Made by a program: the position numbers and the translations under genes | Shown: positions 6,424 to 14,483 of the stretch, piece after piece | Position numbering within the stretch: the stretch's first letter is position 1 | Layout: every line of letters starts with the position of its first letter | From: Fusobacterium sp. | GTDB taxonomy: Bacteria > Fusobacteriota > Fusobacteriia > Fusobacteriales > Fusobacteriaceae | NCBI GenBank assembly: GCA_019416865.1 | Contig: DXWL01000025.1 | Location: forward strand, 1 to 28,444 | Length of the DNA: 28,444 bases | Direction: 5' to 3' | The notes under the pieces: model-generated | What the model saw: only the letters and a program-made list of their open reading frames with translations | The model's database searches: none | What the model was told of the DNA's origin: nothing

Positions 6424-7224
6424 TTATTCCTCTTCTAATTTGGATTTTATTTTTTCATAAGCCTCTTTTCCCAAACAGTTTATCAAAGTTTCCCTGTAGG
6501 TTTCTATTACAGGTCTGTATTCACCCATAAATCCTTCAGGATTTTTTCTTCTGAATGAAGCAGAATTAACAAGTTCCTCATTTATACAAGGAATCTGATA
6601 ATAATCTTCAATAGTAAAACTATTTGTAAAGTCATCAGGAAGAGTTATATAAAGTATCGAATTGTCATCTTCTGCTAAAATTTCCACAGGCCATAAAGAA
6701 CATACAAGAGGTTTACAGCTGCATATCTCTTCTGAAGACATATTTTTATTTAAGCACATTGAATGAATTGCACACAGAGTAGTTTTATTATCTTTTTTAT
6801 AAGCATAAAAACACATCTCTGTTTCATCTTCTATCTCTGTAATTATATCTCTTCCCTCTTCCTCATTTTCTAACTCTTCTAAAAGTTCATCCTGCTCATA
6901 ACCAAGACCCTCTGCTGTTTCCATATTTCTTGTGATATCTTCAAACTCATTCATATTCTCAAAAATAAAATTTCTTCCTTTTTTACTAAGTTTAGAAGGA
7001 CTGTCTGCACAACAATTATTTATACAGTTAAAGCAGTCAAAATTTGAAAGTTTTCCAAACATCTCATAATCTATTTTTGCATGATATGTTTTTCCTTCTA
7101 TTACAACATCTGTTTCAACAAGATCTGCTGTTTCAAAATATCTTCTTGCTGCCTCTTCATTTTCTTCATTAACCTTGTACACCTCTTCACCTTTTGGGTG
7201 ATTTAAAAATAAAAAATAATTCAT
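6424..7224 (-). CDS. cysteine-cluster protein (YkgJ / DUF3109-like), unknown function
   Basis: 266 residues, acidic overall, no signal peptide or membrane segment. Ten cysteines fall into two clusters: C64-x2-C67-x3-C71-C72 and C138, C151, C157, C168, C170, C175 (the last in CSCKPLVCSLWP). This layout resembles the YkgJ-type / DUF3109 families, thought to bind zinc or an Fe-S cluster; the metal is not known. A Glu-rich stretch (residues 110-137) separates the clusters. The gene starts 43 nt after csoR on the same strand with its own GGAG, so it may be the third gene of the copper operon. No hairpin terminator is visible between its stop and the rplM promoter. Family assignment is from the cysteine spacing only. 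Confidence 0.65.
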   Translation of the reverse strand: MNYFLFLNHPKGEEVYKVNEENEEAARRYFETADLVETDVVIEGKTYHAKIDYEMFGKLSNFDCFNCINNCCADSPSKLSKKGRNFIFENMNEFEDITRNMETAEGLGYEQDELLEELENEEEGRDIITEIEDETEMCFYAYKKDNKTTLCAIHSMCLNKNMSSEEICSCKPLVCSLWPVEILAEDDNSILYITLPDDFTNSFTIEDYYQIPCINEELVNSASFRRKNPEGFMGEYRPVIETYRETLINCLGKEAYEKIKSKLEEE

Positions 7225-7267
7225 ATTTTACTCCATATTTAAATTTTAAAATCAAAAATAAAATTCC

Positions 7268-7594
7268 CTATTTCATCATTTTATTTAAAGTAGCAATAAG
7301 CTCCTCTATTATCTGCTCCTCTTTTCCTTCTTTAATGCCATCTACAACACAGTGTCTTAAATGTCCTTCAAGCACCTGTTTTGATACTCCTGCAAGAGCA
7401 GCTCTCACAGAAGCTATCTGATTAAGAATATCATCACAGTAGACATCTTTTTCCACCATGTTATTTATTCCTCTTATCTGTCCTTCTATTCTGTTTAATC
7501 TAGCTTTTAATTTTTGTTTTGTTTCAGCAGATGTACAATATCTTCCTGTACACTCTTCAACTTCCATTCTGAATTTTTCTTTTTTTTCAGCCAT
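7268..7594 (-). CDS. csoR: copper-sensing transcriptional repressor CsoR
   Basis: A small all-helical DNA-binding repressor of the CsoR/RcnR family. The Cu(I) ligand triad is intact: C53, H78 and C82 in this numbering (in YCDD and GHLRHC), with the same 25- and 4-residue spacings as the known C-H-C copper site. LKARLNRIEGQIRGI is the family signature helix. Without copper it should repress; Cu(I) binding releases it. I start at the ATG at 7594 (108 residues) because GGAGG lies five nt before it; an in-frame ATG at 7606 overlaps that site and is unlikely to be used. It lies 26 nt after copA, and the probable operator is in the copA promoter. An N-terminal extension holds two extra Cys (ECTGRYC). 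Confidence 0.9.
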   Translation of the reverse strand: MAEKKEKFRMEVEECTGRYCTSAETKQKLKARLNRIEGQIRGINNMVEKDVYCDDILNQIASVRAALAGVSKQVLEGHLRHCVVDGIKEGKEEQIIEELIATLNKMMK

Positions 7595-7620
7595 TTTTAC
7601 CTCCATGGTAGTTTAAAAAA

Positions 7621-10380
7621 TTATTTTCCAAAATTTCTAAGTCTTAAAGCATTTGTTACAACTGAAACAGAACTCATTGCCATAGCTCCTCCAGCAATCA
7701 TAGGATTTAAAAGATGTCCTGTTATTAAGAACAACACACCTGCTGCCACTGGTATTCCAAGACTATTATACAAAAATGCCCAGAAAAGATTTTCCTTAAT
7801 ATTTTTTATAACTGCATGGCTCAGTTTCATTGCCACAGCTACATCATTAAGATCCTTTCTCATAAGGATTATATCTGCACTTTCCATAGCAATATCTGTT
7901 CCTCCTCCTATTGCTATTCCCACATCAGCCTGTGAAAGTGCAGGAGAGTCATTTATTCCATCTCCAACCATTCCCACTCTTAATCCTTCATTCTGCAATC
8001 TTTTTACTTCAAGATATTTATCTTCAGGGCTTACCTCTGCAAGAACAACATCAATTCCAACCTGTCCTGCCACAACTTCTGCTGTTTTTCTGTTATCTCC
8101 TGTAATCATAGCCACTTTAAGTCCCATAGCCTTAAGGGCAGCTACACTCTCTTTTGAGTTTTCTTTAATAACATCTGCAACAGCTATAAGTCCTGCATAT
8201 TCCCCATCAATTCCAACAAATATTGGTGTTTTTCCCTCTTGAGCAACTCTTGTGCTCTCATTGTTTTCAGGGATTATTATACCATTATTTTTAAAAATCT
8301 TGTAGTTTCCTACAATAACTTTTCTGTTTCCTGTTTCTCCTATAATACCTTCTCCTGAAATACTTGTAAAGTTTTTAACTTCTTCAAGAGATATTCCTCT
8401 TTTTTTCACCTCTTCAACTACAGATTCACCTAAAGGATGTTCTGAATGCTGTTCTACAGAAGCTGTTATTTTTAAAAATTCTTCTTCTGAAAATTTATTT
8501 TTGTCAATAAGCACATCTGTAATAACTGGTTTTCCTTCTGTAATAGTTCCTGTTTTATCAAACACTATCATATTAAGTTTATGGGCTTTTTCAAGAGCCT
8601 CACCTGATTTTATCAAAATACCAAGCTCTGCTCCTCTTCCTGTTCCTACCATAATAGCTGTAGGAGTTGCAAGTCCCAAAGAACAAGGACAAGCAATTAC
8701 AAGAACAGAAATAAATATTGTAAGAGCGAATATACTCGGACTCATTGAAAGATTTACTTTTCCTGTTCTTCCAAGAATATACCATGTTATACTTGATATA
8801 GTTGCTATTCCTATTACAACAGGAACAAAGTATCCTGAAATTATATCAGCCATTTTGGCAATAGGAGCTTTTGAACCCTGAGCATCTTCCACAAGTTTTA
8901 TTATCTTTGCAAGAACAGTATCTTTTCCTATAGCTGTTGCCCCTATTTTAATACTTCCATTTTTATTTATTGTAGCTCCAAAAACATTATCCCCAACCTG
9001 TTTTCTTACTGGAATACTTTCCCCTGTAAGCATAGATTCATCTACATTTGTACTTCCCTCTATAACTTTTCCATCAACTGGAATACTTTCTCCAGGTCTT
9101 ACAAAAACAATATCCCCCTCTTCTACCTCTTCAATATCTACAGATATTATCTCGCCATTTTTTATAAGAGAAGCTTTTTTAGACTGAAGTCCCATAAGTT
9201 TTTTTATAGCATCTGAAGTTTTTCCTTTGCTTCTTTTTTCTAAAAGCTTACCAAACATAATAAGAGCTATTATCACAACTGCTGATTCATAATAAAGAGC
9301 ATGAACATATTCTATATTTCCTTTTATTATCTCATATGTACCAAACACACTATAAAGAAGAGCTGCTCCTGTTCCTGTTGCAATAAGTGAATCCATATTA
9401 GGAGCACCTTTTATCAAAGCTCTTATTCCCACTGTATAAAATCTTCTTCCTATAAGCATTACAGGAACTGCTAATACAAGCTGAATAATTGCATAATTTA
9501 TTGGATTTGCATCAGGAGAAATTATACTTGGCAGAGGCATTCCCATCATATGTCCCATAGTAATATAGAAAACTATAGCTGCAAGAGTTATAGCAGTTTT
9601 AAACTCTAAAAGTTCTCTCTTCATCTCTGCTTCTTTTTTAATCTCATCTTCAGGTTTTGCTTCTTCATCTTTTATTGCTTTATACCCCCCAAGATTATTT
9701 ATTACATCTATAATCTCCGAAGCTTTTATTCTCTTGCTGTTATATAAAAACCTTCCTCTGTTTGTGGCAAGATTAACTTCTGCACTTATAACACCATCAA
9801 GCTTTCCTACCTTTCTCTCTATATTTGCAACACAAGCCTGACAGCTTATTCCTTCTATTTTTACATTAAGTTCAGAAGCTTCTATTTTTTCTTCTATTCC
9901 ATAACCTGCTGATATTACTTCTTCCTCTATTTTTCTCTGATTTGTAAGTTCATCATCATATTCTACAGTCAATTCTTCTGTGGCAAGATTTACTACAGCT
10001 GTTTTAACTCCCTGCATCTTTCCAACTTTTGTTTCTATTCTTCTTACACAAGCTTGACAAGTTACTCCTGAAAGTTTAAATTGTTTTTTGCTGTCTTTTT
10101 TTAATAAAGTTTCATTTTTTTTCTGAATCTCTTCCTGTTGAAATTCACATACAACCTCTTCTTTTTCCTCATTATTTCTGTCTATTCCATACCCAATTTC
10201 TATAAGTTTATCTTCTATTTTATTGAATGGAACTATTTTTTCATTATAAGATATATCCATGTATTTTGTTTCAACATCAACTTTTACTTTATTAACTCCT
10301 TCCATTTCAGAAAGATTTTTTTCTATTTTGGCAACACATTTCATACAACCTACACCGGTTAATTTGTATTTTTCTTCCAT
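7621..10380 (-). CDS. copA: copper-exporting P1B-type ATPase with three metal-binding domains
   Basis: 919 residues from the ATG at 10380. It pumps Cu(I) out of the cytosol. Domains in order: three HMA ferredoxin-like domains with C12-x2-C15 (GCMKC), C108-x2-C111 and C180-x2-C183 (both CQAC); eight membrane helices; actuator TGE (452-454); membrane metal site C564-P-C566; phosphorylation DKTGT (608-612); the SEHPLG motif of the nucleotide domain; hinge GDGINDSPAL; and MAMSSVSVVTNALRLR at the end, all typical of CopA. AGAGGT lies six nt before this ATG; the in-frame GTG at 10398 contains that site and has no ribosome-binding site. Three HMA domains is more than the usual one or two in bacteria. 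It heads the operon with csoR. Confidence 0.95.
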   Translation of the reverse strand: MEEKYKLTGVGCMKCVAKIEKNLSEMEGVNKVKVDVETKYMDISYNEKIVPFNKIEDKLIEIGYGIDRNNEEKEEVVCEFQQEEIQKKNETLLKKDSKKQFKLSGVTCQACVRRIETKVGKMQGVKTAVVNLATEELTVEYDDELTNQRKIEEEVISAGYGIEEKIEASELNVKIEGISCQACVANIERKVGKLDGVISAEVNLATNRGRFLYNSKRIKASEIIDVINNLGGYKAIKDEEAKPEDEIKKEAEMKRELLEFKTAITLAAIVFYITMGHMMGMPLPSIISPDANPINYAIIQLVLAVPVMLIGRRFYTVGIRALIKGAPNMDSLIATGTGAALLYSVFGTYEIIKGNIEYVHALYYESAVVIIALIMFGKLLEKRSKGKTSDAIKKLMGLQSKKASLIKNGEIISVDIEEVEEGDIVFVRPGESIPVDGKVIEGSTNVDESMLTGESIPVRKQVGDNVFGATINKNGSIKIGATAIGKDTVLAKIIKLVEDAQGSKAPIAKMADIISGYFVPVVIGIATISSITWYILGRTGKVNLSMSPSIFALTIFISVLVIACPCSLGLATPTAIMVGTGRGAELGILIKSGEALEKAHKLNMIVFDKTGTITEGKPVITDVLIDKNKFSEEEFLKITASVEQHSEHPLGESVVEEVKKRGISLEEVKNFTSISGEGIIGETGNRKVIVGNYKIFKNNGIIIPENNESTRVAQEGKTPIFVGIDGEYAGLIAVADVIKENSKESVAALKAMGLKVAMITGDNRKTAEVVAGQVGIDVVLAEVSPEDKYLEVKRLQNEGLRVGMVGDGINDSPALSQADVGIAIGGGTDIAMESADIILMRKDLNDVAVAMKLSHAVIKNIKENLFWAFLYNSLGIPVAAGVLFLITGHLLNPMIAGGAMAMSSVSVVTNALRLRNFGK

Positions 10381-10432
10381 TATATTACCTCTTTTCACTT
10401 TTCAGTTTAAATAATCAATTTTTAATTTCAAC

Positions 10433-10449
10433 ATAGGGTACCCCCCTAT
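10433..10449. promoter_or_regulatory. probable CsoR operator
   Basis: Perfect inverted repeat ATAGGG (10433-10438), five-base spacer, CCCTAT (10444-10449), a G/C tract within A/T-rich DNA as in known CsoR operators. It covers the predicted transcription start of copA, just downstream of the -10 box. Confidence 0.75.
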
Positions 10450-10456
10450 ATTGTTA

Positions 10457-10485
10457 ATATTAACATTCTTTTGTTTTTCTGTCAA
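10457..10485 (-). promoter_or_regulatory. promoter of the copA operon
   Basis: Minus strand: perfect TTGACA (10485-10480), 17-nt spacer, TAATAT (10462-10457). The -10 is inside a 12-bp palindrome GTTAATATTAAC (10453-10464). The CsoR-type operator lies directly downstream. Confidence 0.8.
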
Positions 10486-10513
10486 CAATATATTTTATTA
10501 AAAAATACAAGAA

Positions 10514-10539
10514 AAAAAGACAGCCTAAGCTGTCTTTTT
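10514..10539 (-). terminator. intrinsic terminator of hppA
   Basis: 11-bp arms AAAAAGACAGC (10514-10524) and GCTGTCTTTTT (10529-10539) with a 4-nt loop. On the minus strand it ends in a run of seven T. It lies 26 nt after the hppA stop and before the copA promoter, so it insulates the two units. Confidence 0.9.
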
Positions 10540-10565
10540 CTTTATATTATTCCAGTATCAAACTA

Positions 10566-12575
10566 CTAGATAAATTTTACAAATAATGGAACTAATACTA
10601 GAGAAACTATAGTCATTAGTTTTATTAAGATGTTAAGAGCTGGTCCAGATGTATCTTTGAATGGATCTCCTACTGTATCTCCAACAACTGCTGCTTTATG
10701 TCTGTCAGATCCTTTTCCATCTCCTTTGTATCCACCTTCGATTTGTTTCTTACCGTTATCCCAAGCTCCTCCAGCGTTTGCCATCATGATAGCCATTAGG
10801 ATACCTGTAACAAGAGAACCTGCAAGAAGTCCTCCAAGAGCTTCAACTGACCATAATCCTACTACTACTGGTGCAACAATTGCAAGTAATCCAGGAACGA
10901 TCATTTGTTTTAATGAAGAGTGAGTAGAGATTTCAACACATCTTTTGTAATCAGGTTTAACTTTTCTTTCCATGATTCCAGGCATTTCTCTGAACTGTCT
11001 TCTAACTTCTTCAACCATTTCCATAGCTGCTTTACCAACTGCTGTCATAGTTAATGCAGAGAATAAGAATGTTAACATTCCTCCGATGAATAATCCAACG
11101 ATTACATCTGGGTTAGTAACATCTATTCTTAATTCATCAGCTGTTAAGTTGTTAACTGCTTCTCTGTATGAAGCGAATAGAGAAAGAGCTGTAAGAGCTG
11201 CAGATCCAACTGCAAATCCTTTACCAACTGCTGCTGTTGAGTTTCCAACTGCATCAAGTTTATCTGTACATTCTCTAACTTCATGAGGAAGATCTGACAT
11301 TTCTGCAATTCCTCCAGCGTTGTCTGCAACTGGTCCGTAAGCGTCAACTGCTACTACCATTCCTGTAGTTGCAAGCATTCCAACTGCTGCTATAGCGATT
11401 CCGTATAATCCAGCTGATTTAAATGCTACTAAGATTGCACCAGAAATGATTATGATTGGAGCAACTGTTGATTCCATTCCAACTGCTAATCCTTCGATGA
11501 TTGCTGTTGCTGCTCCTGTAGAAGCTGCATCAGAAATTCTGTTTACTGCAGTTTTTCCAGTATCTGTATAGATTCCTGTGAAGTATGCAATTAAGATTCC
11601 TGCAACAAGTCCTGCAACGATAGCTCCGAATACACCCATAGGCATTTGAAGATATTTAACAATTGCGAAAGAAGCAATAATAGTGATGATTCCTGCTATT
11701 CTTGTTCCACCTTCTAATTTAGCATGAACTTTTGTAGGATCGTCAGTTTTAACTGTAACTGTTGCTATTATTGATGCAAGTATTCCGAAAGCTGAAAGGA
11801 TAATAGGTGCAACTGCATATCCCATTACTCCAGTAGTTTCATAAGATAAGAATCCTAAAGTAACAGCTGCTATTATTGAACCAACATAAGATTCAAATAA
11901 GTCAGCTCCCATTCCTGCAACGTCCCCAACGTTATCTCCAACGTTGTCAGCGATTGTAGCAGGGTTTCTAGGGTCATCTTCAGGGATTCCAGCTTCAACT
12001 TTACCAACTAGGTCAGCACCAACGTCAGCAGCTTTAGTATAGATTCCTCCACCAACTCTTGCGAAAAGAGCGATAGATGAAGCTCCCATTCCGAATCCTG
12101 TAATGTCAGTGAAAGCCACTGCATTATTTCCCATAAATAACATTAATAGAGAAAGCATTAACATACCTAATCCAACAACTGAAAGACCCATAACTGCTCC
12201 ACCAGCAAATGCAACGTCAAGAGCTTTTGCAAGTCCTCCTTCTTTTGCTGCGATAGATGTTCTTCCGTTTGCTTTAGTAGCTATTCTCATTCCGATGTTT
12301 CCAGCAAGAGCTGATGTTAAAGCTCCAAGTACGAATGCGATTGCTGTGTTTCTAGAAATGAAGAATCCAAGAGCTGCACCAACGATTACTACGAACCATA
12401 CAAGAATTTTGTATTCAGCTACAAGGAAAGCCATAGCTCCTTCTCTGATAGCGTCTGTAATTTCCGCTACTTTTGGAATGTTAATTTCATAACTTTCCAC
12501 TTTTTTAGAATAGTAGAATGCTGCAGCTAGAGCAACTATTCCAGCAACTATTCCAAGATACATAATTTGTTCCAT
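10566..12575 (-). CDS. hppA: membrane-bound ion-translocating pyrophosphatase
   Basis: 669 residues with about 16 membrane helices. It couples hydrolysis of cytosolic pyrophosphate to pumping H+ or Na+ across the inner membrane. The active-site signature DDPRNPATIADNVGDNVGD (200-218) binds Mg-PPi; GADLFESYVGS (223-233) is the conserved helix 6 with its gate Glu; the second half has DNAGGIAEM and DNGKKQIE. In GNSTAAVGKG (444-453) the fifth residue is Ala448, where K+-independent enzymes have Lys, so this belongs to the K+-dependent class, which includes the Na+ pumps. Ion choice cannot be settled by eye. A single-gene unit with its own promoter and terminator. AGGGGG precedes the ATG. Confidence 0.95.
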   Translation of the reverse strand: MEQIMYLGIVAGIVALAAAFYYSKKVESYEINIPKVAEITDAIREGAMAFLVAEYKILVWFVVIVGAALGFFISRNTAIAFVLGALTSALAGNIGMRIATKANGRTSIAAKEGGLAKALDVAFAGGAVMGLSVVGLGMLMLSLLMLFMGNNAVAFTDITGFGMGASSIALFARVGGGIYTKAADVGADLVGKVEAGIPEDDPRNPATIADNVGDNVGDVAGMGADLFESYVGSIIAAVTLGFLSYETTGVMGYAVAPIILSAFGILASIIATVTVKTDDPTKVHAKLEGGTRIAGIITIIASFAIVKYLQMPMGVFGAIVAGLVAGILIAYFTGIYTDTGKTAVNRISDAASTGAATAIIEGLAVGMESTVAPIIIISGAILVAFKSAGLYGIAIAAVGMLATTGMVVAVDAYGPVADNAGGIAEMSDLPHEVRECTDKLDAVGNSTAAVGKGFAVGSAALTALSLFASYREAVNNLTADELRIDVTNPDVIVGLFIGGMLTFLFSALTMTAVGKAAMEMVEEVRRQFREMPGIMERKVKPDYKRCVEISTHSSLKQMIVPGLLAIVAPVVVGLWSVEALGGLLAGSLVTGILMAIMMANAGGAWDNGKKQIEGGYKGDGKGSDRHKAAVVGDTVGDPFKDTSGPALNILIKLMTIVSLVLVPLFVKFI

Positions 12576-12611
12576 GTTTATTTAACCCCCTAAATTTTTT
12601 TGTTCCTTAGT

Positions 12612-12640
12612 ATTATAGTAGTTTCTCCGTTTTATTTCAA
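12612..12640 (-). promoter_or_regulatory. promoter of hppA
   Basis: Minus strand: TTGAAA (12640-12635), 17-nt spacer, perfect TATAAT (12617-12612), in the 73-nt gap after apbE. No terminator hairpin separates it from apbE, so some read-through from upstream is possible. Confidence 0.75.
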
Positions 12641-12648
12641 GCATTTTC

Positions 12649-13638
12649 TTATTTCAAATGAAAACTTTTTGTCATTTTTACCTTATTGCTATTGTCGACT
12701 ATCATTACTTCAATATTTTCTTTTTCAGCAAAATCAAATATCTCTTCTGCAGTCATACTGAAAAATGCTGTTGAGTACATATCTGCCAGAAAAGCTGAAT
12801 CACATACAACCACTACAAGTTTTCTGTTATCAATAGGATATCCTGTTTCCTTATCCATTATATGATGATATTTTTTCCCATTTATCTCTACATATATCTG
12901 ATAATCACCAGAAATTCCCAAAGCTCTTCCTTCTACTTCTGCCACTCCTAAAATCTCATTTGAAACATCAGGATTTTGTATCCCTATCTTCCACGGAGTA
13001 CCATCAGGTTTTCCTCCTATAGTTGATATACTTGAAACAGAGGAAACAAAGGCATTTTTTATTCCCTTTTCAGCTAAAACTTTTTTAGCTTCCTCTACAG
13101 CATATCCTTTAAGGAATGAACCCGTATCAATCTCTTTTATTGGTTCATTTATTTTAATAATATTATTTTTAAGTTCTACCTTACTAAAATCAATTTGTTT
13201 TAGTGCTTTATCAAGTTCCTCTCTGCTTGGAATATTTTCTCTTCCATCACTATAGAATCCCCATGTTTCAAGAAGAGGAGATATTGTTATATCATACTTT
13301 CCATGACTTAGCTTGTATACTCTTCCCACTTCCTGAAAAAGCATTACTCCCTCTTCGTCAAGAACTGCCTCTTTTTTTTCTGAATTATTGAGATTATATA
13401 TTACAGAACCTCTGGTTTTACTGTTATATTTTGAATCAATCTCTCCTATTCTGTCAAAAGCTGCATTCACTGCTTCATGAGCTTCTTTTTCGTTTTCAGA
13501 ATACACTATCATCTGAATATATGTTCCAAAAAGAAATCTGCTCTCTGTTATTTTTTTCTCAGGAGAACTGTTTTTTTCTCCACAAGCTGTAAAAAGAAAC
13601 ATACAAAGCATCAAAACAATGATTTTTTTCATATTCAT
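12649..13638 (-). CDS. apbE: ApbE-family FAD:protein FMN transferase, lipoprotein
   Basis: 329 residues. The N-terminus is a lipoprotein signal (MNMKKIIVLMLCMFLFTAC), with Cys19 as the lipid anchor, so the enzyme sits on the outer face of the inner membrane. Family landmarks: FGTYIQM (37-43), YDITISPLLETWGF (115-128), DTGSFLKGYAVE (171-182), SGDYQIYV (243-250), HHIMDKETGYP (258-268) and the metal-binding AD-x2-ST (285-290). Such enzymes attach FMN covalently to Thr in subunits such as those of Rnf or Nqr. The loop usually containing Asn-x-Gly-Gly reads SSVSSIS (199-205) here, so activity is less certain. It is the last gene after rpoZ (11-nt gap); no flavoprotein target is nearby. Confidence 0.85.
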   Translation of the reverse strand: MNMKKIIVLMLCMFLFTACGEKNSSPEKKITESRFLFGTYIQMIVYSENEKEAHEAVNAAFDRIGEIDSKYNSKTRGSVIYNLNNSEKKEAVLDEEGVMLFQEVGRVYKLSHGKYDITISPLLETWGFYSDGRENIPSREELDKALKQIDFSKVELKNNIIKINEPIKEIDTGSFLKGYAVEEAKKVLAEKGIKNAFVSSVSSISTIGGKPDGTPWKIGIQNPDVSNEILGVAEVEGRALGISGDYQIYVEINGKKYHHIMDKETGYPIDNRKLVVVVCDSAFLADMYSTAFFSMTAEEIFDFAEKENIEVMIVDNSNKVKMTKSFHLK

Positions 13639-13649
13639 TGCTGTACCTT

Positions 13650-13868
13650 CTATTTGATTTCAGTTGAATCTGATTCGTTAGTATAAGTAAGTTTTCCTTC
13701 AACTATTTCTTTGAAAACTCTTTTAACTAAAGTGTCTTTTTTATTTACTTTTACTAAAAGAGGTGATCCGCTTACAAGTTCTCTTACTCTTTTTCCTGAA
13801 GCTATTGTAAGGATATATTTGTTAGGTATTTTTTCTAAAAGAGCATCATAAGTTATTTCTTGTTTCAT
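13650..13868 (-). CDS. rpoZ: RNA polymerase omega subunit
   Basis: 72 residues with the omega core ITYDALLEKIPNKYILTIASGKRVRELVSG, containing the conserved helix that clamps the C-terminal end of beta-prime. It helps assemble and stabilise the polymerase. AGGAGG is five nt before the ATG and the gene starts 8 nt after the gmk stop, the very common gmk-rpoZ pair. Here the pair lies in the same direction downstream of rpoB and rpoC, so three polymerase subunits are encoded in one run. Confidence 0.92.
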   Translation of the reverse strand: MKQEITYDALLEKIPNKYILTIASGKRVRELVSGSPLLVKVNKKDTLVKRVFKEIVEGKLTYTNESDSTEIK

Positions 13869-13876
13869 AATTCCTC

Positions 13877-14431
13877 CTAATTTTTACTATTAATAATATT
13901 TATCAGCTGTTCACAAGAATTTTCAACTGTGTAGTTTACTATTGAAGTATCGTACTCAGTTTCATATTCCAATTCTTTAATAGAGTTTTTAAGTCTTAAC
14001 TGAATTGTTGCTTCGTCATCAGTTTTTCTTCCTCTTAATCTTCTTTCTAAATCTTCCATTGTAGGAGTTTTAAAAAATATAAGGTTTGCCTCTGGATACT
14101 GGTCCTTAACTTGAAGTCCACCTTGTACATCTATTTCCAGAATAACATTCTCTCCGGCTGCCAAACGAGATTCCACTTCTGCTTTTAAAGTACCATAGTA
14201 ATTTTCATGTACTTTTGCATGTTCTAAAAACTCACCGTTTCTTAATTTTTCTTCAAACTGTGGAATTGTAAGAAAGTAGTAATCCCTTCCGTCCACTTCC
14301 CCCTCACGAGGTTTTCTAGTAGTTGCTGAAGTTGCTAAGTTTATATTCAACATCTTCCTGACAAGCCTGCAGATAGTTGATTTTCCTGCTCCGCTAGGTC
14401 CTGAAACTACAAATAAGTTTCCCTTTTTCAT
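13877..14431 (-). CDS. gmk: guanylate kinase
   Basis: 184 residues. Phosphorylates GMP to GDP with ATP in the cytosol. P-loop GPSGAGKST (11-19); GMP-binding SATTRKPREGEVDGRDYYF; EHAKVHENYYGT and EIDVQGGLQVK are the other family segments; the LID region is RRLRGRKTDDEATIQLRL. Slightly shorter than the usual 200-210 because of a short C-terminus. AAGGAGCGG precedes the ATG. It is between yicC and rpoZ in what looks like one operon. Confidence 0.95.
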   Translation of the reverse strand: MKKGNLFVVSGPSGAGKSTICRLVRKMLNINLATSATTRKPREGEVDGRDYYFLTIPQFEEKLRNGEFLEHAKVHENYYGTLKAEVESRLAAGENVILEIDVQGGLQVKDQYPEANLIFFKTPTMEDLERRLRGRKTDDEATIQLRLKNSIKELEYETEYDTSIVNYTVENSCEQLINIINSKN

Positions 14432-14483
14432 AATTCCGCTCCTTTTATATAATATACCAAAGTTTTCCCAATTCCCAGAACAA

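Noticed and set aside
7595..7606. ATG start for csoR four codons upstream
   Set aside because: It overlaps the GGAGG that serves the ATG at 7594.
7514..8242. A 242-codon plus-strand frame opposite copA and csoR
   Set aside because: It is antisense to two genes with complete motif sets, has Ser/Ile/Thr-rich shadow composition and no ribosome-binding site.
10381..10398. GTG start for copA six codons upstream
   Set aside because: The AGAGGT that fits the ATG at 10380 lies inside this extension, and nothing resembling a ribosome-binding site precedes the GTG.
10630..12492. Several 97-129 codon plus-strand frames opposite hppA
   Set aside because: They are shadows of the strongly biased, Gly/Ala-rich hppA codons and overlap a complete gene.
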